A stretch of DNA of 64,000 nt from Halopseudomonas formosensis (GCF_900115905.1 NZ_FOYD01000008.1:62001-126000); one strand, 5' to 3'. Counted from the first letter of the stretch, positions 1 through 7,695 are shown. Numbers and translations are program-made. The notes: generated from the sequence alone by a model not told the origin.

Positions 1-281
1 AACGTTGCCAGCCAGGACGGCAGGCGCAATGAAAACTCCGAGAGGCCGAACACCTTGATGGCCAACGCCTGGGCCCAGAAAGACAACGGTGGTTTGCCCC
101 AGAAAGGCACACCCGGCTCAAACCAGGGGGTGATCCAGTCACCGGTTTCGGCCATCAGGCGGGCAATTTCCGCGTAGCGAGGTTCGGTGGTATCGGCAAA
201 AGGAAGCAGCGCCATGCCGATTAGGCGGCTGACCAGTACCGCTGCCAACGCCAGGAACCAGATGTTAAATCGCTTTGACAT
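1..281 (-). CDS. ArnT-like family 39/83 glycosyltransferase, N-terminal part (cut by window edge)
   Basis: Reading leftward from an ATG at 281, about 93 codons are visible and the gene runs off the window. The translation has a first membrane segment (residues about 7-25), then an acidic loop with DTTEPRYAEIAR and later WGKPPLSFW. This is the signature of ArnT/PMT-type integral-membrane transferases, which move a sugar from a polyprenyl-phosphate donor to an acceptor on the periplasmic side. The start lies 17 bases inside the end of the upstream GT2 gene, so translation is probably coupled. By analogy with gtrABC cassettes this would be the acceptor-specific transferase. The true sugar and acceptor cannot be told from the sequence. 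Confidence 0.8.
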   Translation of the reverse strand, partial: MSKRFNIWFLALAAVLVSRLIGMALLPFADTTEPRYAEIARLMAETGDWITPWFEPGVPFWGKPPLSFWAQALAIKVFGLSEFSLRLPSWLAT

Positions 282-1293
282 GACTCGCCTCCGCCAGCCG
301 CGTATTTAACGGCTGACTGACACCAACCGGACTTTCCAGCACCTCCTCGGCCAGGTAGACCGGTCGCTGCTTCGTTTCCAGATAGGTTTTGCCCACATAC
401 TCCCCGACAATACCGATGCTCAGTAGCTGGATGCCACCGAGAAAGCTGATGATGGCAACCAGTGACGGATAGCCGCTGGTTGCATCGCCGAGCATCATGG
501 CCTTGATCACGATCCAGAGCCCAAACAGGGCTCCAACACTCGCGGCAAACAACCCGATGACGGTCGCCCAGCGCAATGGTGAGACGGAAAATGAGGTCAG
601 GCCCTCCAGAGCCAGACCAACCAGTCCGGGGTAATCCCACTTCGTTTCTCCGGCAGCCCGGGGTTCCCGGTCATACTGGATGACACGGGTCGGCAGGCCG
701 ATCCAGGCAAACAGTCCTTTCATGTACCGGTTACGTTCGTTCAGAGTCAGTATCGCGTCTACGGCCTTACGGCTCATCAACCGGAAATCGCCGGTATCCA
801 CAGGAATATCGGTCCGGCTGGTCCGGTTCAGCAACCGGTAAAAGAGGTGCGCGCTCCAGCGTTTGAACGCGGTTTCCCCAGCTCTGGAACGACGCTGCAT
901 CAACACAACGTCTGCCCCGGACTGCCAGGATTCGATCATGGCGGGGATCTGCTCAGGCGGATCCTGCAGGTCCGCATCCAGAACGATCACCGCGTCGCCC
1001 CTGGCATGCTCCAGCCCTGCCGTTACCGCCGCCTCCTTGCCGAAATTCCGACTCAGTTTGACCAGGCGGAGGCCAGGCGTTCGCTTTATCTCATTACGAA
1101 TATAAACCGCGCTGCCATCCTCACTGCCATCGTCCACGAACACAATTTCGTGACGCAGGTTGACCGCGGCAAGCACGGGCAGTACCCGGTCAAAAAACAG
1201 CGGCAGCATGACTCGCTCGTTATACACAGGTACCACCAGGGAGATAAGGCGGTCATCTGGCGGCTCGAGATGGAAATCAAGGGATTTGTTCAT
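265..1293 (-). CDS. GT2 polyprenyl-phosphate glycosyltransferase, GtrB/ArnC/DPM-like
   Basis: The protein has 342 residues. The GT2 domain occupies about residues 15-245 with VVPVYNE near the start, the metal-binding LDADLQDP (DxD) near residue 107 and a later RNRYMKGLFAWIG helix. Two C-terminal membrane segments follow (about 243-268 and 278-300), as in GtrB and DPM1-type enzymes that load a sugar from a nucleotide donor onto undecaprenyl phosphate at the inner face of the inner membrane. It overlaps the GtrA-like gene upstream by 17 bases and the GT39 gene downstream by 17 bases, so the three form a tight operon. Bactoprenol glucosyltransferase is the likeliest role; ArnC-like or mannose transfer is possible. 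Confidence 0.9.
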   Translation of the reverse strand: MNKSLDFHLEPPDDRLISLVVPVYNERVMLPLFFDRVLPVLAAVNLRHEIVFVDDGSEDGSAVYIRNEIKRTPGLRLVKLSRNFGKEAAVTAGLEHARGDAVIVLDADLQDPPEQIPAMIESWQSGADVVLMQRRSRAGETAFKRWSAHLFYRLLNRTSRTDIPVDTGDFRLMSRKAVDAILTLNERNRYMKGLFAWIGLPTRVIQYDREPRAAGETKWDYPGLVGLALEGLTSFSVSPLRWATVIGLFAASVGALFGLWIVIKAMMLGDATSGYPSLVAIISFLGGIQLLSIGIVGEYVGKTYLETKQRPVYLAEEVLESPVGVSQPLNTRLAEASHVKAI

Positions 1294-1666
1294 AAAACAC
1301 CAGCCTCTTGTAGACGATGTAATTCAGAGCAGCTACGAGACCCGTCGTGACAAGCTGTGAGAGCGTGACCGGCAAGGTCAGAATTTGATGTAGCAGGAAG
1401 AAAAAAGCGAGATTGCAGAGCCAGGCACAAATACAGGACACCAGGTAGCGCCAGGCGGTCAGGCGGTGAGGGCCGGCATTGCGGAATGCCAGACGACGCT
1501 GGAGTCCATAATTCATAACTGCACCGGACAGGCTTCCGCTTGCGGTGGCCAGCGTGGCGTCAAGCCCTGCACCGGTCAGAGCCGCCATGACAAACCAGTG
1601 GAATAGTGTGGCAAGGCCTCCGGCAGTAATGAATCCTTGCAACTGAACGGTTAAAAGTTTGCTCAT
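1277..1666 (-). CDS. GtrA-family small membrane protein (putative lipid-linked sugar flippase)
   Basis: The call uses the ATG at 1666, which gives 129 residues with four predicted membrane helices and the family features FxxxGG near the start and LNYxxYKRxVF near the end. A GTG at 1732 would add 22 polar residues that do not look like GtrA; no start has a strong ribosome site, so the start is uncertain. GtrA proteins are thought to flip undecaprenyl-linked sugars to the periplasm. It is the first gene of the operon leading into the GT2 and GT39 genes, which completes a gtrABC-like set. Confidence 0.8.
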   Translation of the reverse strand: MSKLLTVQLQGFITAGGLATLFHWFVMAALTGAGLDATLATASGSLSGAVMNYGLQRRLAFRNAGPHRLTAWRYLVSCICAWLCNLAFFFLLHQILTLPVTLSQLVTTGLVAALNYIVYKRLVFYEQIP

Positions 1667-2024
1667 AGGGGAAACAGACACAATGACAACCGGCAGCTCC
1701 GGCCTGACCTGATGAATCGATAGATTAGCCACTCCGGTGTCATGGCTTTGTCGGCGTTTTATCAGGAAAATGTCAAAGCAGTGGATGTATCAGAGGGGTT
1801 CGATCTGACTGTTGCAGTGTCTTATGCAATGCTTGGTCAAGATCCCGCTTCACCAGGCATAGTGCGATTGCTCTGGGCACTGCTCACCGGGATAGCTATC
1901 TTTTACCTAGTCATGCAAACATGAAGCACCCCTACAGGCTTGAATCATTTACTACTCAAGCTCCGGAACATTGGTAAAACTGATCATCAACCGTCGACTC
2001 AGTGAAGATGATGGGATCCCCGCG
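1667..2024. other. Intergenic region with one doubtful short ORF
   Basis: This 358-base stretch separates the divergent GtrA-like and VIT1-like genes. A plus-strand ORF of 60 codons (1742-1924) ends in a hydrophobic stretch of about 18 residues, but it has no clear ribosome site and I recognise no family; it may be a remnant of a transporter C-terminus. No RNA gene or clear terminator is seen. Confidence 0.4.
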
Positions 2025-2717
2025 ATGAAACATAAGGAACAGCACAAAACCCACCGGACAGGTTGGCTCCGAGCCGCCGTACTCGGTGCAAACGACGGCA
2101 TTGTCTCCACCGCGAGCCTTGTTCTTGGCGTTGCTGCCACGGGCGCGAGCGCCGAAAGCATCCTGGTCGCCGGTGTCGCGGGGCTCGTCGCCGGTGCCAT
2201 GTCCATGGCCGCCGGAGAGTATGTCTCGGTCAGCTCTCAGGCCGACACCGAACGCGCTGATTTAAGGCGAGAACAAGCGGAGTTGGAGAACAGCCCGGAG
2301 TCTGAACAGGCAGAGTTGACGGCGATATACATCAAGCGCGGGCTGGATGCGGAGCTGGCCTCTACAGTTGCCAGCCAGTTGATGGAACATGATGCGCTTG
2401 GCGCACATGCACGGGACGAGTTGGGCATTTCTGAGGCCCTGGCTGCACGCCCTGTGCATGCAGCTTTGGCATCAGCTGGCACCTTTGCCGTGGGCGCCGC
2501 CCTGCCCTTGCTGATGGTTCTGATCGTTCCGGCGTCTCTGGTTATGTCGGCGGTCTCAGTCAGTTCACTAATATTTCTGGCGTTACTGGGTTCGTTATCA
2601 GCGCAGGCCGGCGGTGCCCCGGCATTTCTGGCCGCCCGACGCGTCACCTTCTGGGGCGCATTGGCCATGGCGCTCACAGCTGGAGTAGGGACGCTCTTCG
2701 GGGTAGTTGCTGGTTGA
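2025..2717 (+). CDS. VIT1/CCC1-family membrane protein (putative Fe2+/Mn2+ transporter)
   Basis: From ATG 2025 the protein has 230 residues. It starts with a short basic tail, then LGANDGIVSTASLVLGV in the first helix and AGEYVSVSSQ after the second. A charged, glutamate-rich middle region (about residues 75-145) follows, with paired helices at the C-terminus. This is the layout of the VIT1/CCC1 family, which exports iron or manganese from the cytosol. A TTG at 1971 would add 18 residues; neither start has a strong ribosome site and I prefer the ATG because family members begin close to the HxxTGWLRA segment. The gene converges on the reductase fragment with 15 bases between stops. Confidence 0.88.
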   Translation: MKHKEQHKTHRTGWLRAAVLGANDGIVSTASLVLGVAATGASAESILVAGVAGLVAGAMSMAAGEYVSVSSQADTERADLRREQAELENSPESEQAELTAIYIKRGLDAELASTVASQLMEHDALGAHARDELGISEALAARPVHAALASAGTFAVGAALPLLMVLIVPASLVMSAVSVSSLIFLALLGSLSAQAGGAPAFLAARRVTFWGALAMALTAGVGTLFGVVAG

Positions 2718-2732
2718 AGAGAAAGGGGCCCT

Positions 2733-3389
2733 TCAGTAAACATCTTCCAGATATCGACCATCCGCTCTGAGCGCTTCCACATCGGTTGCCAGAGGCTTCA
2801 GAATCTCATCAATGACCTGCTTTACCCCTGCGGCCATATCCTTGCCACCGCACACCAGAATCTGGGCACCGGCATTCACCATCTGGCGCACCGCCGACTC
2901 ATCCTGTTTGAGCTTATCCTGAACATAAGCCCGTTCGTCCGACCGGGAAAATACCGTATTCAGCGCCGTCAGCCGATGGTCATCCAGATAACGACCCAGT
3001 TCCGGCTGGTAGAGAAAATCCGATTGTGAACTACGCCCGCCCCAATACAGGTACATGGGATTGCGACTGGCATTCTTCCTGATAAAACCGGCCAGTGGCC
3101 CAATGCCGGCACCGGCACCAATCAATATCACCGGGTTGCTACCGGTGGCGGGTCGGAAGCCCGGGTTATGGCGAATGAAGGTGCTGATTCGATTGCCTGG
3201 TTTCAACTCATACAAATAGCCGGAGCAAAGCCCTCGAGGTTGCTTGCGCACGCATATCTCCACAACACCGTCCGTGGCAGAGGAGGCCAATGAGTAAAAC
3301 CGCGGAGCCTGCCTGTTCGGGGGCACAACGCCGAGCAGGTCACCGGCTTCAAATGAAGGTGTCTTACGGTAGCCGGGGACATACATCAT
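2733..3389 (-). pseudogene. C-terminal fragment of a PepSY/flavodoxin/ferredoxin-NADP reductase (diflavin-type) gene
   Basis: The 218-residue reading frame contains only the second half of a diflavin reductase. It begins inside the FAD domain (FEAGDLLGVVPP, then RFYSLASS for FAD binding) and continues through the NADPH domain (GAGAGIGPLAGFIR, FLYQPELGRY, YVQDKLKQ, LVCGG) to the typical end RRYxxDVY-like (GRYLEDVY). The first part of the FAD domain and any flavodoxin or membrane part are absent. Upstream the frame stays open only to a stop near 3421, and no ribosome site precedes the ATG pair at 3389. The matching N-terminal part (PepSY-TM plus the start of a flavodoxin domain) is found at 23434-24625 in the opposite orientation. 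CysJ is a less likely source, because the short FAD loop is like the PepSY-linked reductases. Confidence 0.75.
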
Positions 3390-3424
3390 TATTAACAGCG
3401 GGTTAGCTGAGTAGTGGAAGGTTT

Positions 3425-3544
3425 ATGCTTCAAAATATGGAAAAGTTATGGGACTGCTTGGCGCGTGTGGCTCCAGAGGTATGTGCAAAAGCCTTAGTGA
3501 AGCGTTTCGGCAATTTGATTTGCGGGCAAGGCAAAGGTGGGTGA
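3425..3544 (+). CDS. Possible small protein upstream of the CoiA-like gene
   Basis: A 39-codon frame starts at ATG 3425, three bases after GGAAGG, and its TGA directly abuts the ATG of the following gene, suggesting translational coupling. It encodes a mixed, slightly basic peptide with two cysteines and no recognisable domain. It could equally be the tail of a gene destroyed at the nearby rearrangement point, because the frame is closed only about 20 bases upstream. Confidence 0.3.
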   Translation: MLQNMEKLWDCLARVAPEVCAKALVKRFGNLICGQGKGG

Positions 3545-4705
3545 ATGAGCTACGCAGCCATACCGTGGGGAGAGCGTGACGGGCGAATGTACCTCGCTCA
3601 TGAGGTTGAAAATGGCAAGAAATGCGGTTGTCGTTGCCCGGCTTGCCGTCACCCTCTTGTAGCCGCCAATAAGGGACGTAAGCAAATTCCTCACTTTCGG
3701 CATGCTGCGGCCCAAAGCTGCGAGTATGGAAGATCAGAGGGCATCAGGCGGGCGGCTGTCCAGTTGATAGCTGAGCGCAAGGCATTATTGCTGCCTGGTT
3801 ATCAAGCAGAGCTCCGTCAGGCTGCCAAAAGCGGTGTTGTTTGTAGCGAGCAGATTGAATTTGACGCATCGCTTATAGATGCTGATTCGGTAGAGCGGTT
3901 TGTCGACCTGGGCGGGGTGCGAGCTCACGCTTTGGTTACTGTGCAGGGGAGGCAGTTGGCGGTCAGGATCAAGTGCTCCGCTCGCAATGAGCATAGGCGC
4001 TGGCAGTATATGAAAGAATTTAACCTTGCCAGTATGCAGATTGACCTGCATCGGCTGACGGATGAACAGATCAACGACAAAGCGCTCTTCGAGTGGGCTG
4101 TATTGGCCGATCCGGATAATCGGCGCTGGATTCGTTCATTGCGTGCGGAGCAGCTTGAAGCGCACTGCTTGAAGCAACTGCAAAACCAGGTAGAGCTCCT
4201 GAACCAGCAATGGGAGATCGAGCTGCTGGCCAAGTTGGAAGCGGCAGAGGCACAAAAAAAGAAGGATGCTGAAGAACGGCGTAAGCGCCAAGCTGCTGAA
4301 GCAGAACATCGGGCCTTGCAGTACCAAGAAGCTATGAAGCGATCTCACTGTCAGCAAGCTGAAGAGTCGGCGGCGCTGGATGAGCGCAAAATGATGATCG
4401 TTGCGACCATGTTCCAGGCAGTGCGCGAATGGGATGGCAAGGCTCTTGAATGCATGGCATGCCGCTTGATGAATAATCCAGAAGCTGTGTTTTGCCGCTA
4501 CTGTGAAGTTGAGAACAGCCTGCTCAGCTCGCGATCGTTTCCGCAGGATCTTGAGAAAAGCATTCACAACAGGATGCGCTCGTCTGCAGCGCCGCATAAC
4601 TCCCTGAGGAACGTACCGAGGTTGACGTTGGTTCCGGAAGTGCCTAAAGCCGATCCAGCTCGAGCAGGGGAAAAGACTGCTGCCAATCCGGAAGGTGAAT
4701 CGTAA
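3545..4705 (+). CDS. CoiA-like protein with N-terminal and C-terminal zinc ribbons
   Basis: The 386-residue protein opens with a CoiA-type N-terminal region: CRCPACRHPLVAA followed by PHFRHA and a cysteine. CoiA family proteins are competence- or mobile-element-associated nuclease-like proteins. Residues about 85-190 may hold the rest of the restriction-like fold (a D...VRIK segment is visible), but I cannot place all catalytic residues. Residues about 210-285 are charged, with runs of K, E and A, and likely coiled coil. A second Cys4 motif, CMACR...FCRYC, follows near residue 300. AGGTGG lies four bases before the ATG. Base composition is more AT-rich than the core genes, in keeping with transfer. 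Function unproven. Confidence 0.6.
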   Translation: MSYAAIPWGERDGRMYLAHEVENGKKCGCRCPACRHPLVAANKGRKQIPHFRHAAAQSCEYGRSEGIRRAAVQLIAERKALLLPGYQAELRQAAKSGVVCSEQIEFDASLIDADSVERFVDLGGVRAHALVTVQGRQLAVRIKCSARNEHRRWQYMKEFNLASMQIDLHRLTDEQINDKALFEWAVLADPDNRRWIRSLRAEQLEAHCLKQLQNQVELLNQQWEIELLAKLEAAEAQKKKDAEERRKRQAAEAEHRALQYQEAMKRSHCQQAEESAALDERKMMIVATMFQAVREWDGKALECMACRLMNNPEAVFCRYCEVENSLLSSRSFPQDLEKSIHNRMRSSAAPHNSLRNVPRLTLVPEVPKADPARAGEKTAANPEGES

Positions 4706-4707
4706 AG

Positions 4708-5078
4708 GTCCTGGAGCGAGCCATCGGGGCTGAGGGGCTGGAGCCACTGGATCCTATCTGATTCAATGATGACAAGCGTGAGATGGTGGAACTCTATCTG
4801 AGGACAGAGGCAAGCGTCTTCTTGCCGGCCCTTGAAAGAACATCCAGGCTGATTGATGGTTTTGAATCACCATTTGGGCTTGAGTCGCTGTCTACTGTGA
4901 ACTGGTTGCTGGTGGAAGAGCAGGTAACACCTGAGCCGCAGGCGTTGCAAGAGGGTGTGAGTCAGTGGCCAGCCCCGGTGAGAGCTGGGCGCAACGTAAG
5001 CTGAAGCTGTTTGATCTGGCTACCCTGGAGCTGGCGCTTAATCGGCTTCAGAAGACGCCGCTGCATGCGGCTGTCTGA
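4708..5078 (+). pseudogene. Decayed C-terminal piece of a DarG-like (macro-domain) protein
   Basis: Conceptual translation gives segments LEPLDPI, then an in-frame TGA at 4759, then FNDDKREMVELYL, RTSRLIDGFESPFGLESLST and VNWLL; after a frameshift between about 4960 and 4990 it continues AQRKLKLFDLATLELALNRLQ to a TGA at 5078. The GFExPxGxExLxTVxW segment is one I associate with the C-terminal part of DarG-type ADP-ribosyl glycohydrolase antitoxins. No macro domain remains upstream. One stop and one frameshift mark it as a relic. The family assignment is from memory of the motif and should be treated as tentative. Confidence 0.45.
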
Positions 5079-5124
5079 GTTGGCCGTCGGTCGAGCTTAA
5101 TCGCGAAAACAAAAATAACCTATG

Positions 5125-5159
5125 CCCCTTTCAAACAGCTTTTGACTGTTTGAAAGGGG
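5125..5159 (-). terminator. Perfect 14-bp hairpin, terminator of the small membrane gene
   Basis: CCCCTTTCAAACAG is repeated as its exact reverse complement after a 7-base loop. On the minus strand the stem follows the stop codon at 5167 by 7 bases and is followed by a T-rich tract, so it fits as terminator for the gene at 5167-5343. Confidence 0.7.
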
Positions 5160-5166
5160 GAGGGCG

Positions 5167-5343
5167 TCAGGTGGTCAGTGGCTCGGTGGTTGGCAGTCGG
5201 CTTAAGATCCAGCAAGCCAATAAAAAAGCTACCAAAAATGGCGGGAATTTTGCCATTGCTGTCAGAGTGGCGATAATTGCACCGCTTCCTGCCAAGGCGC
5301 CAATCAACGCCAGCGCTGCGCCAAAAATCTTGATTGTTTTCAT
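5167..5343 (-). CDS. Small two-helix membrane protein, 58 residues
   Basis: The frame starts at ATG 5343 with GAGGA six bases upstream and stops at 5167. The product begins MKTIKIFGAALALIG and has two hydrophobic segments (about residues 5-27 and 33-50), separated by a short KFPP turn, with a polar tail. It is likely an inner-membrane protein. It is followed by a strong hairpin terminator and preceded by 190 bases of structured intergenic DNA, so it is probably transcribed on its own. No family recognised. Confidence 0.6.
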   Translation of the reverse strand: MKTIKIFGAALALIGALAGSGAIIATLTAMAKFPPFLVAFLLACWILSRLPTTEPLTT

Positions 5344-5496
5344 ATGGAATCCTCATGTTATTTGAGCTACGAACTCTTCTTAATCAATAGAAGTAAAATT
5401 CAGTATGGCGGCAGTACCGTCGATCCTTCATGGCTCGGCAGCAGTTTTCCATTTTGCAGGGTGGTGTACGCCAATCAGAGGTTGGCTGATAGGAGG

Positions 5497-5530
5497 TGAT
5501 ACGAGGTAGGCGAGGGAGGGGCTCGTATCA
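5497..5530. repeat. Inverted repeat in the region upstream of the small membrane gene
   Basis: TGATACGAG at 5497 and CTCGTATCA at 5522 are exact reverse complements with a 16-base spacer. It lies upstream of the small membrane gene and beyond the lipoprotein terminator, so an operator or a leader structure is possible. Confidence 0.4.
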
Positions 5531-5533
5531 GAT

Positions 5534-5581
5534 TAAAAAAATGAGACCAGAAGCGAGGATAGATCCGCACTTATTGGTCCC
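5534..5581 (-). terminator. Terminator after the lipoprotein gene
   Basis: On the minus strand GGGACCA pairs with TGGTCTC across a 25-base loop and is followed by a run of seven T, 14 bases after the lipoprotein stop. The long loop makes it a weaker call. Confidence 0.5.
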
Positions 5582-5594
5582 ATTGTTCGTTGGG

Positions 5595-5855
5595 CTATAC
5601 GTTTCTGCAAGCCATTCCCGCGCGTACTGTTTTGTCCAGAATCTGTGGGGTTAACGCGCCGCCTCGGTTCATCTGGATCATTTCCTGCTCAGTTAAAGAA
5701 TCCACCATTTTATCGAACATGCAGCGGCACACCTTTTTCGATGCCCCGCCTTGAACGCAACCTGCCAGGAACTCACCGCGAACCTTGTCTTCTTCGCTGG
5801 AGCACCCTGCTAACAATATGCCGATGAATAACGCAGCAACCAATTTGAATCGCAT
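5595..5855 (-). CDS. Small cysteine-rich lipoprotein
   Basis: The 86-residue precursor has a signal peptide ending in the lipobox LLAGC, so about 70 residues remain after lipidation at Cys17. The mature part has further cysteines (AGCVQG, CRCMFD and one near the C-terminus) and an acidic start, SSEEDK. The residue after the lipidated cysteine is Ser, which would send it to the outer membrane under the Lol rule. It lies 19 bases after the membrane-protein gene on the same strand, so they likely form an operon with the secreted protein upstream. No family recognised. Confidence 0.7.
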   Translation of the reverse strand: MRFKLVAALFIGILLAGCSSEEDKVRGEFLAGCVQGGASKKVCRCMFDKMVDSLTEQEMIQMNRGGALTPQILDKTVRAGMACRNV

Positions 5856-5874
5856 AGAACCCTTCCCTTATTGG

Positions 5875-6249
5875 TTAACCAAGCACCAGTGAGATGCCAA
5901 GCAGTGTGCCCACGACCAAGCCAATCAGTTGTGGCCCCAGAATCCAGAACAGTTTGGCAAACACAAGACCTGAAAAGCCTTGGGTGAAAACCGCATCTGG
6001 CCGTGCGAAGCGGCAAATGGCGTCGCCTATCATTGCGCCAATGAAGCCGAGAATACTGCCGACAACGAACGCAAAGAATTTGGCCATGAAGCCAGCGCGC
6101 AGCACCATGCCGGAATCATTGAACGTGATCATGAATATGGCAGCTGCAACAGAGGCGATGCCCCAGATCACGACTGTGCCGTTGATCGGGGACTCATTAT
6201 TGTCGTAGTCATCCTGATCTTCCTGGTTCTTCATGTTCTTATATTCCAT
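5875..6249 (-). CDS. Membrane protein with acidic N-terminal tail and three helices
   Basis: The 124-residue product starts with a very acidic stretch (EDQDDYDNNES). Three hydrophobic, glycine-rich segments follow (about residues 24-44, 56-78 and 96-122). GGAG sits six bases before ATG 6249. It is placed between a secreted-protein gene and a lipoprotein gene on one strand with gaps of 45 and 19 bases, so the three are likely co-expressed envelope components. No family recognised. Confidence 0.65.
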   Translation of the reverse strand: MEYKNMKNQEDQDDYDNNESPINGTVVIWGIASVAAAIFMITFNDSGMVLRAGFMAKFFAFVVGSILGFIGAMIGDAICRFARPDAVFTQGFSGLVFAKLFWILGPQLIGLVVGTLLGISLVLG

Positions 6250-6294
6250 ACCGTACTCCTTAAAAAACCGCTGACTGTTGGTTTGACGGCCCGC

Positions 6295-6744
6295 TTACCA
6301 AGCTGAAGTGCAGCTATTCTCCGGGTGGTTCAACGGAAGAACGACTTTGCTGATATTCTTTGTTGGTAGAGCGGCGGTTTTCCCATCTACCTTGATCTGC
6401 AGCTCTCGTGCCTTAATGAATGCCCCCCAGAAGTGCTCAAAATTTGCGGCGCAAACCCTGCAATCAGTGAAAAATGGATTGTCGTAGACCTCGCCGTCCA
6501 CAATGACTGTGAACCCAGGCTGATCTTCTGAGTTTTTAGTGTTTCCGTTGACTGTCGCGTATGCCTTGACGTGCTCGTACTCGTCATCCGGGCAGGAGAT
6601 GTACAGCTCATTCCCACGACCATCATTGACGGAGTACTCCGTGATACCCATGCCCCATCCAGACACCCACTCGGGGGAGTTGGCAAGCACGGAGCCGGCA
6701 GATAGAAGCCCGGCTACTGTCAGAGCGATAGCAGTTTTCTTCAT
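6295..6744 (-). CDS. Secreted periplasmic protein of unknown function
   Basis: The start at ATG 6744 is supported by AGGAAA five bases upstream and by a clean signal peptide (MKKTAIALTVAGLLSAGSVLA, cleavage after VLA). The mature protein is about 128 residues with four to five cysteines (SCPDDE, DCRVC, NSCTSAW), suggesting disulfides. The longer frame to 6933 is basic and unlikely to be translated. First gene of the small envelope operon and divergent from the XRE regulator at 6979, which may control it. No family recognised. Confidence 0.65.
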   Translation of the reverse strand: MKKTAIALTVAGLLSAGSVLANSPEWVSGWGMGITEYSVNDGRGNELYISCPDDEYEHVKAYATVNGNTKNSEDQPGFTVIVDGEVYDNPFFTDCRVCAANFEHFWGAFIKARELQIKVDGKTAALPTKNISKVVLPLNHPENSCTSAW

Positions 6745-6935
6745 GATGCTTTCCTGTTTAGCATGACAGGCCATGCGGCCTTGAGAACAAAGGGAGAGAG
6801 GATGCCGGGAGCTGTCCTCTCGGCTCAGGGGGGGGCGATTCCATTCGTTTGTATCCAACTGATCCTGAAAAATAATGTCAAGGTGATGCCGTTCGACTCT
6901 ATAAGTCGAATTACGCCTTTTTAAGCCCTTCATGT

Positions 6936-6968
6936 CAACCGGTTGGTATTCAACTATCTAGGTTGAAT
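6936..6968. promoter_or_regulatory. Candidate operator between envelope operon and XRE gene
   Basis: Two palindromes are packed just before the XRE gene: CAACCGGTTG at 6936-6945 and ATTCAAC-N7-GTTGAAT at 6948-6968. The spacing fits a dimeric HTH repressor binding its own promoter. Binding is inferred. Confidence 0.5.
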
Positions 6969-6978
6969 TGGAGGGGGT

Positions 6979-7329
6979 ATGACGAAAGAGCATCACAAGG
7001 GTCTGGCAGAGCACATCGGCAAAGCTATTGCCTCACGCCGCATCAAAGCCGGACTCACGCAGGAACAGGTAGCTGAAAAGTTGGGTGTCGGCTACGAAGC
7101 AGTATCGCGGCTGGAACGGGGCGTTGCGACGGTTACGGTTGTCAGATTGTTTGAGCTGGCGGAGATATTTGGTTGCGAGACGGCGGAGCTGCTAACGGTC
7201 AGCAGTATGAAAGTGGATGATCAAGCGCGTCATTTGAGCAAGCTTTTGGGCACGCTGAAGCCGTCTGACCGCCAGCTGCTGATGGACATCATGCAGCAGC
7301 TGGGTGCCCGTATGGCCAATGATGGCTGA
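6979..7329 (+). CDS. XRE-family transcriptional regulator
   Basis: The 116-residue protein has a classic Cro/C1 helix-turn-helix at residues about 13-67 (IGKAIASRRIKAGLTQEQVAE, then LGVGYEAVSRLERG). A helical tail follows that probably dimerises. GGAGGGGG precedes the ATG. Its promoter carries two palindromes, so autoregulation is likely, and it lies between the envelope cluster on one side and the recombination genes on the other. Whether it regulates the element as a whole or only its neighbours cannot be told. Confidence 0.85.
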   Translation: MTKEHHKGLAEHIGKAIASRRIKAGLTQEQVAEKLGVGYEAVSRLERGVATVTVVRLFELAEIFGCETAELLTVSSMKVDDQARHLSKLLGTLKPSDRQLLMDIMQQLGARMANDG

Positions 7330-7337
7330 GTCCCATT

Positions 7338-7658
7338 TCACTCTTCCATGTCGGGGAGAAACAACAGCCCGCATGTCAGGCAAAGCGACTCAAAAGAACC
7401 CAGCCAGCTTCTGTTGATACTGTTTGCCAGCCGCTTCCCCTGTGCTTGGCCTGCTTCAAGCCCGGTCAGAGCCGCAGGTAGCGCATCGAGCAGAGTATTC
7501 AGTCCGGACCACACCTGGTCGTCGAGCTGTTTACCGAGGATGTACTGGTGGTACTTGCGTAATGCACTATCCAATGCTGCCAGGGTGATAGCGCTTTTCT
7601 CTATTCCAGCGCTGTCCAGTAACGTGTTTTGCTCGCAGGCTGAGCATTTCTTGGTCAT
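7338..7658 (-). CDS. Small protein with paired Cys motifs (possible zinc binding)
   Basis: The 106-residue product has CSAC near the N-terminus (residues 5-8) and CLTC near the C-terminus (about 93-96), a spacing that would let two ends of a helical protein share one zinc. GGAGG is seven bases before ATG 7658. It lies on the same strand as RadC and is 37 bases after it, so it is probably the last gene of that operon. It converges on the XRE gene. No family recognised. Confidence 0.6.
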   Translation of the reverse strand: MTKKCSACEQNTLLDSAGIEKSAITLAALDSALRKYHQYILGKQLDDQVWSGLNTLLDALPAALTGLEAGQAQGKRLANSINRSWLGSFESLCLTCGLLFLPDMEE

Positions 7659-7695
7659 CGAGTTGCCTCCATTTCACTGGGTTAGATAACGAGGG

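Noticed and set aside
3390-3545. Missing left part of the IS3 element at the other inversion edge
   Set aside because: I looked for an orfA N-terminus or the terminal repeat here on both strands and saw no convincing match.
5150-5365. Plus-strand frame of 71 codons
   Set aside because: A minus-strand gene in the same place has a good ribosome site, clear membrane helices and a terminator; the plus frame starts inside that terminator.
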